In this document: positions 23,050-30,083 of the stretch, one piece after another
Numbering within the stretch: position 1 is the first letter of the stretch
Layout of the letters: each line of letters begins with the position of its first letter
Source: a bacterium BMS3Bbin10
GTDB lineage: Bacteria > Pseudomonadota > Alphaproteobacteria > Rhizobiales > Methyloligellaceae
Direction of reading: 5' to 3'
Assembly (NCBI GenBank): GCA_002897995.1
Contig: BDTT01000121.1
Span: 1-37,085, forward strand
Length of the DNA: 37,085 nt
Notes under the pieces: model-generated
Database searches by the model: none
What the model was told of the DNA's origin: nothing
What the model saw: only the letters and a program-made list of their open reading frames with translations
Made by a program: the position numbers and the translations under genes

Positions 23050-23064
23050 TTAGCGGAGGGTTAA
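23050..23064 (-). promoter_or_regulatory. CtrA box upstream of flhA
   Basis: On the minus strand TTAA-CCCTCCG-CTAA, followed by CCAT, matches the CtrA consensus with one mismatch and includes the commonly seen CCAT extension. Confidence 0.65.
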
Positions 23065-23065
23065 C

Positions 23066-23087
23066 GGGGGGGGGGGAAAGGGGGGGG
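23066..23087. repeat. G11-AAA-G8 homopolymer tracts
   Basis: Eleven G, three A, then eight G, starting one base from the flhA CtrA box. Such tracts slip during replication and during sequencing, so the exact length may be wrong or variable. Confidence 0.85.
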
Positions 23088-23135
23088 AATAAGAAAGGAA
23101 TGGAAGAAGTGAGAATGCCATTTCGCATACCAACC

Positions 23136-23270
23136 GAGGCGCAGCCGAGGCAAGCGCGAACGGCCGCCGCGCGGTCAGGGCGCGCCCGCGCAGGCCCCGC
23201 CGATGCGATGGCCTCAAGTAGCGAAGCGGTAGGCCAACAAAAAAGGCGGGATCAGCCGTGAGCGAAACCA
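23136..23270 (+). repeat. Long dispersed repeat, copy C
   Basis: It shares with copies A and B the CCAACCGAGGCGCAGCCGAG block, GGTCAGGGCGCGCCCGCGC and the GATCAGCCGTGAGCGAAA end. The order is rearranged relative to copy A, because the CAAGTAG hairpin sits before the GATCAGCCG end here. It lies between flhA and flbD. Confidence 0.8.
23210..23235 (+). repeat. CAAGTAG-loop hairpin, copy 3
   Basis: GGCCT, loop CAAGTAGCGAAGCGGT, AGGCC; the stem extends by one T-A pair. The loop is nearly identical to copies 1 and 2 while the stem differs. Confidence 0.7.
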
Positions 23271-23304
23271 AACCCGCGAGGAAATCTTCCCCCCGCGAAA
23301 AAAC

Positions 23305-24675
23305 CTACCCGATCACCGCGCGCGCATCGCGCGGCAGGGGCACTTCAATGCCGTCCTGGGTATACGCCTTGAGCTTGTTTCTCAGGGTGCGGATGGAGAT
23401 GCCGAGGATATTCGCCGCATGGGTCCGGTTGCCGAGGCAATGGCCGAGGGTTTCCAGGATCAGATTCTGTTCGACCTCGGCAACGGTCTGGCCGACAAGT
23501 CCGCGGGTCACGGCTTCCGCCGTCTGCGCGGCCATTGAGGCCGTTGCGTCCAGTCCGTATCCAGCCGGCGCCGACGCGCCGTCGGGCGAGCGAATGGCTT
23601 CCGCTTCGATTTCCGCGCCGCTGGAGAGCAGCACCGCGCGGTGGATTGTGTTCTCCAGTTCGCGAACGTTTCCGGGCCATGAGCCGGTCAGCAGCAGCCG
23701 CCGCGCTTCGGCCGATACGCTGCGATGCGGCACGCCGTTGGCCTGGGCGTATTTGCGGGCAAAATGGTCCGCCAGTTCCAGAATATCCGTTGGCCGCTCG
23801 CGCAGCGGGGGCAGGCGCAGATTGACCACATTCAGCCGGTAGAGCAGGTCTTCGCGGAACGTGCCCTCGCGCACGGCGGCCGCCAGATCCCGGTTGGAGG
23901 TGGCGATGATGCGGATATCGACGCGGATCGGTTTGGTTCCGCCGACCCGGTCGATCACCCGTTCCTGAATGGCGCGCAGCAGCTTGGCCTGAAGCCGGGT
24001 ATCCATTTCACTGATTTCGTCGAGCAGAAGCGTGCCCCCATGGGCTTCCTCGAATTTGCCGATGCGCCGGGCGATGGCGCCGGTAAAGGCGCCCTTTTCA
24101 TGGCCGAAAAGTTCCGACTCCAGCAGGTTTTCCGGGATAGCGGCGCAATTGACGCAGATGAAGGCCTTGGTCCGGCGGGACGATTTGGCGTGCAGGTGCC
24201 GGGCGACGACCTCTTTGCCGGTGCCGGACTCGCCGGTAATCAGCACGCTGGCGTCGGAACGGGCGATCTGGTCGGCCAGCGAGATGACCTGCGCCATTTT
24301 TTCGTCGCGGTAGATGAGCGCATGCGCCTCGGCCACGACCGCTTCCAGAATGGCGGCGATCAGTTCGGGGTCGGGCGGCAGGGGGATATACTCCTTGGCC
24401 CCGGCCTGGATGGCGGCGACGGCCGCCTTGGCGTCATTTTCCACGCCGCAGGCCACGATCGGCACATGGATATGTTCCGCATCCAGCCTGTCGACCAGTT
24501 CGGAAATGTCGTTGTGCACCTCGGCCATTATGAGATCGGCGCCCCGGCCCGAGCGCAGATCCTTCAATGCGCAGTCGATAGAGGGGGCGTGGGTCACCTG
24601 CGCGCCACGGTCCATCGCGATCTTGGTTGCTGTCGTCAGCTCACCATTGAGGCTGCCGATAATCATCAGTCTCAT
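23305..24675 (-). CDS. flbD: Sigma-54-dependent flagellar regulator FlbD
   Basis: The protein has 456 residues. The N-terminal receiver-like domain (1-120) lacks the acidic pair near residue 8 and has Ala-Glu instead of the phospho-acceptor Asp near 51 (ADLIMAEV), so it is probably not phosphorylated in the usual way, as reported for Caulobacter FlbD. The AAA+ domain is complete: GESGTGKE (Walker A), GAFTGA (sigma-54 contact loop) and GGTLLLDEISEMD (Walker B). WPGNVRELENTIHRAVLL follows and the C-terminus is a Fis-type helix-turn-helix (GNRTHAANILGISIRTLRNK). It activates late and represses early flagellar promoters. It is the last gene of the fliF-fliG-fliH-fliN-flbD operon, 51 bp after fliN. 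Confidence 0.94.
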   Translation of the reverse strand: MRLMIIGSLNGELTTATKIAMDRGAQVTHAPSIDCALKDLRSGRGADLIMAEVHNDISELVDRLDAEHIHVPIVACGVENDAKAAVAAIQAGAKEYIPLPPDPELIAAILEAVVAEAHALIYRDEKMAQVISLADQIARSDASVLITGESGTGKEVVARHLHAKSSRRTKAFICVNCAAIPENLLESELFGHEKGAFTGAIARRIGKFEEAHGGTLLLDEISEMDTRLQAKLLRAIQERVIDRVGGTKPIRVDIRIIATSNRDLAAAVREGTFREDLLYRLNVVNLRLPPLRERPTDILELADHFARKYAQANGVPHRSVSAEARRLLLTGSWPGNVRELENTIHRAVLLSSGAEIEAEAIRSPDGASAPAGYGLDATASMAAQTAEAVTRGLVGQTVAEVEQNLILETLGHCLGNRTHAANILGISIRTLRNKLKAYTQDGIEVPLPRDARAVIG

Positions 24676-24726
24676 TGCCGTCTCCTATTGCGCCCGGGCG
24701 CGGACATTGCGCCGCCATCGCCGGTC

Positions 24727-25137
24727 CTAATTGCTCTCGCCTTTGATAATTTCGGTCATGGTCACGCCGAGCCGGTCTTCCACAAGCACCACTTCTCCGC
24801 GCGCAACCAGCCGGTTGTTCACATAGATGTCGATGGCTTCGCCCACCTTGCGGTCGAGTTCCACCACATCGCCTTCTTCCAGTTTCAACAGATCCGCAAC
24901 TTCCATATTCGTGCGCCCGAGCACGGCCGCGATGCTGACCGGCACGTCGAACACCGCCTCCAGATCGGAGGCGGTGCGCGGCTCATTGGCCGCCGCTTCG
25001 CTCTCCGGCCGCGGTGGTTCCGCGGGCGCCGCTTCACTCTCGGGCCGCGGCGGTTCCGCAGGCGCCGCCGGGGCGGTCTGATCCTGTTGCGAAAAGTCGG
25101 GAAGATCGACGTTTTCGCCGCCTGTCTCTTCGCTCAT
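24727..25137 (-). CDS. fliN: Flagellar motor switch protein FliN
   Basis: The protein has 136 residues. The C-terminal 80 form the SpoA/FliN domain (DLEAVFDVPVSIAAVLGRTN, then LLKLEEGDVVELDRKVGEAI and GEVVLVEDRLGVTMTEII). The N-terminal 55 are acidic and Pro-rich, with two tandem copies of PAEPPRPESEAA from a DNA duplication near 24990-25070. FliN builds the C-ring with FliG and FliM, and with FliH localises the ATPase complex. Its start overlaps the fliH stop by 4 bp. Confidence 0.94.
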   Translation of the reverse strand: MSEETGGENVDLPDFSQQDQTAPAAPAEPPRPESEAAPAEPPRPESEAAANEPRTASDLEAVFDVPVSIAAVLGRTNMEVADLLKLEEGDVVELDRKVGEAIDIYVNNRLVARGEVVLVEDRLGVTMTEIIKGESN

Positions 25138-25880
25138 TTGCGTTCTCCTGATCCGGTCATGTCTTTGTATCCAATCTCGGTTTCCGATGGGCTGCCGGCG
25201 GGCGGCGCGTCAGTGGCCCCGGTTGCGGCCGGCGGCGGCGCTGAGTCACCATGCAAACTGTCCAGGTGGCGCTTGACGATGCCGGCAATTGTGCTTCGGG
25301 TCTTGTCCTGGTCCAGCAGGATACCGCCGTCCGCCCATTGCAGGGAGCAATCTCCAACCTTGGTTTCCGGGTCGCCGAGTACGACGATTTTTCCGGTATA
25401 GCCGCGCTCGGCCGCGATCGAGGTCACGGCCTTCTGTATGCTCTGCGCGTGGGCGTCGTTGACGCTGAGTGCTATGTGCGGAGCATCGCCCATATGCTCC
25501 AGCGCTTCGGTCACGAGGGCTTCGAGATTTGCCGTCGGCAGGCGGTTTGTCAGCTCCTGGGAAAGCAGGGTCGCGGTGGTTGTGGCCAGCTCGATCGCGC
25601 TCTTGCGTATGGCGTTGCATTCGTTTTCCACGCCGGTGAGCACCTGTTGCGCGCTTTGCAGCAGCGCGTTCACCTGATTGCGGATATCCGATTCGATTCC
25701 TTCAAGCGTCTCCGCCACGCCCTCCGCGCGTCCTTTCTCAAAAGCGGCGCGGCTGGCATCGTCCATCTTGCGCTCCCACTCTTCGTGCAACAGGCGCGCG
25801 GCGATGGCCTGATCCGATTCGGAACCTTTTTCGGTCCCATCGAAGTTCCGGTCAAATAAATATCTCGCTGCTTCGGCCAT
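25134..25880 (-). CDS. fliH: Flagellar assembly protein FliH (FlbE)
   Basis: The protein has 248 residues. An N-terminal segment AARYLFDRNFDG is followed by helical, charged stretches (RAAFEKGRAEGVAETLEG) and a coiled coil. The C-terminal FliH/V-ATPase-E-like domain includes LGDPETKVGDCSLQWADGGI, a recognisable end of the family. FliH binds FliI as a dimer and inhibits or positions it at the C-ring. The Pro/Ala-rich tail after residue 215 is variable. In Caulobacter the gene in this position was called flbE. It is 8 bp downstream of fliG and overlaps fliN. Confidence 0.88.
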   Translation of the reverse strand: MAEAARYLFDRNFDGTEKGSESDQAIAARLLHEEWERKMDDASRAAFEKGRAEGVAETLEGIESDIRNQVNALLQSAQQVLTGVENECNAIRKSAIELATTTATLLSQELTNRLPTANLEALVTEALEHMGDAPHIALSVNDAHAQSIQKAVTSIAAERGYTGKIVVLGDPETKVGDCSLQWADGGILLDQDKTRSTIAGIVKRHLDSLHGDSAPPPAATGATDAPPAGSPSETEIGYKDMTGSGERK

Positions 25881-25888
25881 GGGGTTCC

Positions 25889-26971
25889 TTAATAAACAAG
25901 CTCATCGTCACCACCCGACTTGGTAATGACTATTTCGCCTTTTGCGCCAAGATCCTTGGCGGTTTTGACCATGTTGGTTTGCGCTTCATCCACGTCTTTC
26001 AACCGGACCGGCCCCATCACCTCAAGATCGTCGCGAAGCATCTTCCCTGCCCGTTCAGACATGTTTGAGAAGAAGAACTCGCGGGTCGGCTCCGAAGCGC
26101 CCTTCATGGCCAGTTGCAGGACGTCCTGATCGACCTTGCGCAGGAGCGTCTGTACGCTGGATTTGTCGAGCTTGGCCAGATCGTCGAAGGTGAACATGAG
26201 AGTTTTGATGCGTTCGGCCGCTTCCCAGTCGGCCTCTTCGAGCGTTGCCAGGAAGCGGGCTTCCGTCTGCCGGTCAAAGCTGTTGAAGACCTCGGCAATG
26301 AGTTCATGAGAGTCGCGCTGGCGGGTCTGGGAAAGGTTTGAAATAAACTCGCTGCGCAGCGTGTTCTCGATCTTTTCAAGCACATCGCGCTGCACCGAGC
26401 CCATGCCCAGCATCCGCTGCACAACATCGGTGGAAAACTCCTCGGGAAGAATGGACAGCACGCCGGCGGCGTGATCGCAGGAGATTTTCGACAGCACGAC
26501 GGCGACGGTCTGCGGATATTCGTTCTTGAGATAACTGGCCAGAACGCTTGCCTGGACGTTGGAGAGCTTTTCCCACATGTTGCGTCCGGCCGGGCCACGG
26601 ATTTCCTCCATGATAGCGTTCAGCCTGTCGGGCGGAAGATACTTCGCCAGCAGCCTTTCGGTCGATGATGCCGTGCCCAGAAGCGCGCCGGCCAGCGACA
26701 TTTGCGAAATGAATTCCATGAGCAATGCCTGGGTCACCTCATTGGTGACGTTTCCCAGCTCCGACATGGCGACCGAGATGGAGACAACCTCGTCATCGTT
26801 CAATTCGGCCCAGATGGGCTTTCCCCAATCCGCGCCCAGCGCCAGAAGCAGCGCCGCGACCTTCTGCGGGCCGGTCATTCGGTTGATCTGCGCCCGGGTT
26901 TCGGAATCCGGCAACTGCACGGCCTGCTCATCTGCAGTTGCGTCTTCGATATTAGGTGCTGGCGTCGCCAT
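25889..26971 (-). CDS. fliG: Flagellar motor switch protein FliG
   Basis: The protein has 360 residues. The three FliG domains are visible. The N-terminal part contacts FliF (TGPQKVAALLLALGADWGKP). The middle part contains KLSNVQASVLASYLKNEYPQ and LSILPEEFSTDVVQRM. The C-terminal torque domain has FTFDDLAKLDKSSVQTLLRK and VDQDVLQLAMKG, then FFSNMSERAGKMLRDDLEVM, with charged residues that interact with the stator. FliG sits on the MS ring and switches rotation on CheY binding to the C-ring. It is 14 bp downstream of fliF in the same operon. A Gly-rich C-terminal end (KSGGDDELVY) is typical of alphaproteobacterial FliG. Confidence 0.96.
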   Translation of the reverse strand: MATPAPNIEDATADEQAVQLPDSETRAQINRMTGPQKVAALLLALGADWGKPIWAELNDDEVVSISVAMSELGNVTNEVTQALLMEFISQMSLAGALLGTASSTERLLAKYLPPDRLNAIMEEIRGPAGRNMWEKLSNVQASVLASYLKNEYPQTVAVVLSKISCDHAAGVLSILPEEFSTDVVQRMLGMGSVQRDVLEKIENTLRSEFISNLSQTRQRDSHELIAEVFNSFDRQTEARFLATLEEADWEAAERIKTLMFTFDDLAKLDKSSVQTLLRKVDQDVLQLAMKGASEPTREFFFSNMSERAGKMLRDDLEVMGPVRLKDVDEAQTNMVKTAKDLGAKGEIVITKSGGDDELVY

Positions 26972-26985
26972 GTTTTTCTGTCGCC

Positions 26986-28743
26986 TTACGCGGTTTGCTG
27001 TATCCAGTCGCGGACGATCGTAACCGCCTCGTCCGGATTGCTCTTTATTGTTTCACCGACGTCGTCCACCGCCTTGGCCTGAATATCTCCGGCAACGCGG
27101 GCGCTCTTCAGGGTTTCCGCCATCGGGCTCGATGGCGCCGGTAGTGCAAGATTGTCACCTGAAAGCGGCTGACCATCGGGGCCGGCGAGCAGAGGCGTGT
27201 CGCCCGCGGTCAACACTTCCAGCGCCGGAGCATTTTGCTCGGGCGTTATGATGCGCCTGACAAGCGGGCGGACCACCAGCAACAGCACGAGCAGCGATAT
27301 GAGCCCGACCACCGTCAATTCGGCGATGGTGAAATAGTCGTCCTTTGACATCGACATGAACGAGTCGAGCCAGCCTTGCTCGCCGCCATCCGCCACGGCA
27401 GGCGCCTGAGTCTCGGCAAATCGCAGATTCACGACCTGTACTTGGTCCCCCCGGTCCTTGACGAAACCGATGGCGGAGCGGACCAGTGTTCGTATCTGAT
27501 CCAGTTGCTCCTCGGGCCTGGGGGAGTAGGTTACCGTGCCCTGGGCGTCTTTCTGGTAGATGCCGTCCACGAGAACCGCCACCGAAAGCCGTTTGACCCG
27601 CCCGCCTTCGGCGGTCTCGGTCATGGTGGTGCGTGAAATTTCGTAGTTGACGACCTCTTCGCTCTTGTTTGAATTTTCCTGCTGGCTGCCGTCACTGCCG
27701 GGCTCGGCATTGGCGGCCGGCAATTCATTGCCGACCGATACGCCGTCATTTCCGTTGGGTGTCGTGGCGTTGGCGCTTTCCTGACGGGATTGAGTGGAGC
27801 GCACAACCTGGCCGTCAGGGTCATAGACATCCGTCGTTTTGGTGACCTTGGAGTAGTCCATTTCGGTCGATACGCGGACCCGGACCCGCCCGCTGCCGAC
27901 GATACTGGCGACTATGTCTTCGATTTCCCTGCGCATACGCCGCTCGACGGCCCGGTTGCGTTCTCCAAATTCGGTTCCGCCCGATAGCGGGCCGTCCTCG
28001 CGGCCGCTCGCAAGCAGAACTCCGCTTTCATTGACAATCGATACCCGGCTCGGTTTCAGGCCGTCCACGGCGGAGGCGGCCAGATGCTGAATGGCCTTGA
28101 TCTGCCCCGGGTCCAGTTCACCGCGCGTCTTGACCACAATGGACGCGGAAGGTTCTCTTGATTTGCGGCCGAACAGCTCGCGTTTGGGCAGGACCAGATG
28201 GACCCGCGCCATGATGATCCGCCGCAATACGCGGATTGTTCGCGCCAGCTCGCCCTCGATAGCCCGCACCCTGTTGATATTCTGGACGAAACTTGTCGCA
28301 CCGAGCGTATCGGCCTTGTCGAAAATTTCGTAACCGACAGTGCCCCCGGCCGGCAGGCCACTATCGGCCATTTCCATTCTGAGCCGCAGGACCTTGTCCT
28401 TGGGCGCCAGAATGATGGAGCCGTCCTGCCGGATCTCATGCGGAATATTCATGCTCTCCAGTTTCTTTACGATCTGGAGGGAATCGTTGAATGTGAGATC
28501 TGTGTAGAGCACCCCGAGCTGCGGCTGGGAGAAGCGCAGCATCAGGAAAATCAGGAAGCCAACAAGACCAGCGGCGACCGCTCCCATGGCGGCCAGTCTC
28601 GCGGGTCCGAGGGTTCTTACGAATTCTGTGACGCCATTCACCCCGGATCGTTCCTTTTGTCTGGCGGCGAATGGCGGCACGGATGCTTCTGTGAGGGCAG
28701 TGCCGTTAACTCGCGATTCACCACGTTTGGTTCGAGTAGGCAA
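26986..28743 (-). CDS. fliF: Flagellar MS-ring protein FliF
   Basis: The protein has 585 residues. Transmembrane helix 1 is near residues 50-72 (LAAMGAVAAGLVGFLIFLML) and helix 2 near 465-485 (LTVVGLISLLVLLLVV). Between them are the periplasmic ring domains with LGVLYTDLTFNDSLQIVKKL, AIEGELARTIRVL, the LPKRELF segment, and a Ser/Asn/Gly-rich loop near 330-370. The C-terminal cytoplasmic tail ends VTIVRDWIQQTA, the FliG-binding region. The frame starts at a TTG at 28743 with a weak ribosome site; no better start lies before helix 1 except a GTG at 28680. It is the first gene of the fliF-fliG-fliH-fliN-flbD operon. Confidence 0.95.
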   Translation of the reverse strand: MPTRTKRGESRVNGTALTEASVPPFAARQKERSGVNGVTEFVRTLGPARLAAMGAVAAGLVGFLIFLMLRFSQPQLGVLYTDLTFNDSLQIVKKLESMNIPHEIRQDGSIILAPKDKVLRLRMEMADSGLPAGGTVGYEIFDKADTLGATSFVQNINRVRAIEGELARTIRVLRRIIMARVHLVLPKRELFGRKSREPSASIVVKTRGELDPGQIKAIQHLAASAVDGLKPSRVSIVNESGVLLASGREDGPLSGGTEFGERNRAVERRMRREIEDIVASIVGSGRVRVRVSTEMDYSKVTKTTDVYDPDGQVVRSTQSRQESANATTPNGNDGVSVGNELPAANAEPGSDGSQQENSNKSEEVVNYEISRTTMTETAEGGRVKRLSVAVLVDGIYQKDAQGTVTYSPRPEEQLDQIRTLVRSAIGFVKDRGDQVQVVNLRFAETQAPAVADGGEQGWLDSFMSMSKDDYFTIAELTVVGLISLLVLLLVVRPLVRRIITPEQNAPALEVLTAGDTPLLAGPDGQPLSGDNLALPAPSSPMAETLKSARVAGDIQAKAVDDVGETIKSNPDEAVTIVRDWIQQTA

Positions 28744-28761
28744 AAATTACCCAGTGACATC

Positions 28762-28776
28762 TAAACAGAAGCTTAA
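28762..28776 (-). promoter_or_regulatory. CtrA box upstream of fliF
   Basis: On the minus strand TTAA-GCTTCTG-TTTA matches TTAA-N7-TTAA with one mismatch, 19-33 bp before the TTG start of fliF. Caulobacter fliF is an early, CtrA-dependent gene. Confidence 0.55.
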
Positions 28777-28938
28777 CCGCGGGAATATTTGTTCCGGATA
28801 TGTGAGAAATTTCAGCGCCGGACGGCTACGAAAAGGCGCCCCCGGGGCCGGGAAACCGGACTGCGGGCACGGATGCGACGCGCTTGCCGGCGCCTTTGCG
28901 CGGGCGCAAGACGATCCGGGCAGGGCGGATATATTGAA

Positions 28939-29214
28939 TTATTGGCGGTAATCCTGAATTCGCGTGGCGCGCAAACCTGCAAGACCGTGGCGGTCGATGG
29001 AGCGCTGCCAACTCAGGAATTCATCGACCGTCAGCGTATAGCGCGCGCAGGCATCGTCCAGGCTCAGCAACCCGCCGCGAACCGCGGCAACGACTTCTGC
29101 CTTGCGGCGGATAACCCAGCGCTTGGTATTCTTGGGCGGAAGGTCGGCGATAGTAAGAGGACTGCCATCTGGTCCGATGACATATCTTACGCGCGGCCTG
29201 TAATGCTCTGTCAT
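28939..29214 (-). CDS. sciP: CtrA inhibitory protein SciP (DUF1153)
   Basis: The protein has 91 residues from the ATG at 29214 (MTEHYRPRVRYVIGPDGSPL); the frame upstream to 29256 adds 14 residues not expected for the family. The conserved DUF1153 core is LPPKNTKRWVIRRKAEVVAA and GLLSLDDACARYTLTVDEFL, a helix-turn-helix, followed by WQRSIDRHGLAGLRATR. In Caulobacter SciP binds CtrA at its target promoters, blocks RNA polymerase recruitment in the swarmer phase, and is itself CtrA-activated. A CtrA box lies 49-63 bp upstream. It sits immediately upstream of fliF on the same strand with 195 bp between, so read-through into the fliF operon is possible. Confidence 0.95.
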   Translation of the reverse strand: MTEHYRPRVRYVIGPDGSPLTIADLPPKNTKRWVIRRKAEVVAAVRGGLLSLDDACARYTLTVDEFLSWQRSIDRHGLAGLRATRIQDYRQ

Positions 29215-29262
29215 GATACTCGTACACGTGACCCAACTCGGCGCGAGACTACACAACCACGT

Positions 29263-29277
29263 TTAAGATTTGCCTAA
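29263..29277. promoter_or_regulatory. CtrA box upstream of sciP
   Basis: TTAA-GATTTGC-CTAA matches the CtrA consensus with one mismatch. A second, weaker TTAA-N7-TAAC lies at 29287-29301. The positions fit CtrA activation of sciP, as in Caulobacter. Confidence 0.6.
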
Positions 29278-29377
29278 GGCCGAAGGTTAATCCGCAGTAA
29301 CGAATTGGCCACGGTTTCTCAGGCGGAGAGCGCAGGCAAAACCGCCGCGGTTCGTGTGCCGCGGCGCAAGATTAATG

Positions 29378-30067
29378 TCAGGCGCCCAGTAGCGATTGCG
29401 TGCCGGTGTCAGGCAGTCTCACGGACAGGATCTCATCCAGCTTCACTTCGCGCGAGCCAATCAGAAGAACCGGCTCCGCACCGTTGAAATTGACGCCGTC
29501 GACAATGCCGGTAACTTCTGTCGTCACATTCAATGCGGTCCCGTTGGCGTCCGCGGCGGTAACCGAAAGGGTATATGTGCCGTCGGGGGCCGTGGTCCCC
29601 GCATCGGTCCGCCCATCCCAAAGGAAAGTACTCTTTCCAGAAGGGGCGGGACCGCTCGTGGTGAAGACGGGGACGCCATTGGAATCGAGGACAGAGATGG
29701 TTGCATTGTCGGATGCCCCCTCGATCTCATAGTTCCAGGAAGCCGTGCCGCCCTTGAGTTCCGCGCTTGTGCCGCTCAGGGTAACTTCACCGCCGAGGAA
29801 GCCGACAATATTGGTAAGCGTGTTGGCTGCCGAGAGCTGAATGAGTTTCTCGAGATTCTCATTCTGCTTGATTGTCTGTTCGACTTCCGTGAACTGGACC
29901 AGTTGCTGCGTGAACTCACTGGTGTCGAGCGGATCGAGCGGGTTCTGGTTCAGCAGCTGGGTCGTCAGCAGGCTCAGGAATGTGTCGAAATTATCGGCGA
30001 TCGCCACCCGATCCGAGCTGGAGCTCCCGAGGTCGGAAAGCGCGGAGTATGGATTGATTTCAACCAT
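29378..30067 (-). CDS. flgD: Flagellar hook-assembly protein FlgD
   Basis: The protein has 229 residues. The conserved N-terminal part is FDTFLSLLTTQLLNQNPLDP followed by LDTSEFTQQLVQFTEVEQTI, the export and hook-capping region of FlgD. The C-terminal half is a beta-rich Tudor/FnIII-like module (SWNYEIEGASDNATISVLDS and FLWDGRTDAGTTAPDGTYTL). FlgD caps the growing hook and is lost when the hook is complete. It follows fliK by 16 bp on the same strand and so shares the sigma-54 promoter at 31463-31478. Confidence 0.95.
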   Translation of the reverse strand: MVEINPYSALSDLGSSSSDRVAIADNFDTFLSLLTTQLLNQNPLDPLDTSEFTQQLVQFTEVEQTIKQNENLEKLIQLSAANTLTNIVGFLGGEVTLSGTSAELKGGTASWNYEIEGASDNATISVLDSNGVPVFTTSGPAPSGKSTFLWDGRTDAGTTAPDGTYTLSVTAADANGTALNVTTEVTGIVDGVNFNGAEPVLLIGSREVKLDEILSVRLPDTGTQSLLGA

Positions 30068-30083
30068 GTCGGTCTGGTCTCCT

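Larger units (their letters stand above)
22978..23304. other. flhA control region and repeat-bearing gap
   Basis: These 327 bp between flhA and flbD hold the flhA promoter elements (23027-23064), two G-tracts (23066-23087), and long repeat copy C with its CAAGTAG hairpin (23136-23270). No gene is apparent. The repeat lies next to the flbD stop codon and may end its transcript. Confidence 0.65.

Noticed and set aside
23725-25401. 558-codon plus-strand open frame across flbD-fliN-fliH
   Set aside because: It covers three well-identified minus-strand genes and has no coherent domain structure.
28874-28889. Possible sigma-54 promoter upstream of fliF
   Set aside because: CGGCAAG-CGCG-TCGCA keeps GG-N10-GC but has several mismatches in a very GC-rich stretch, and a CtrA box nearer the gene fits an early flagellar operon better. 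It could instead be half of an FlbD-like site.
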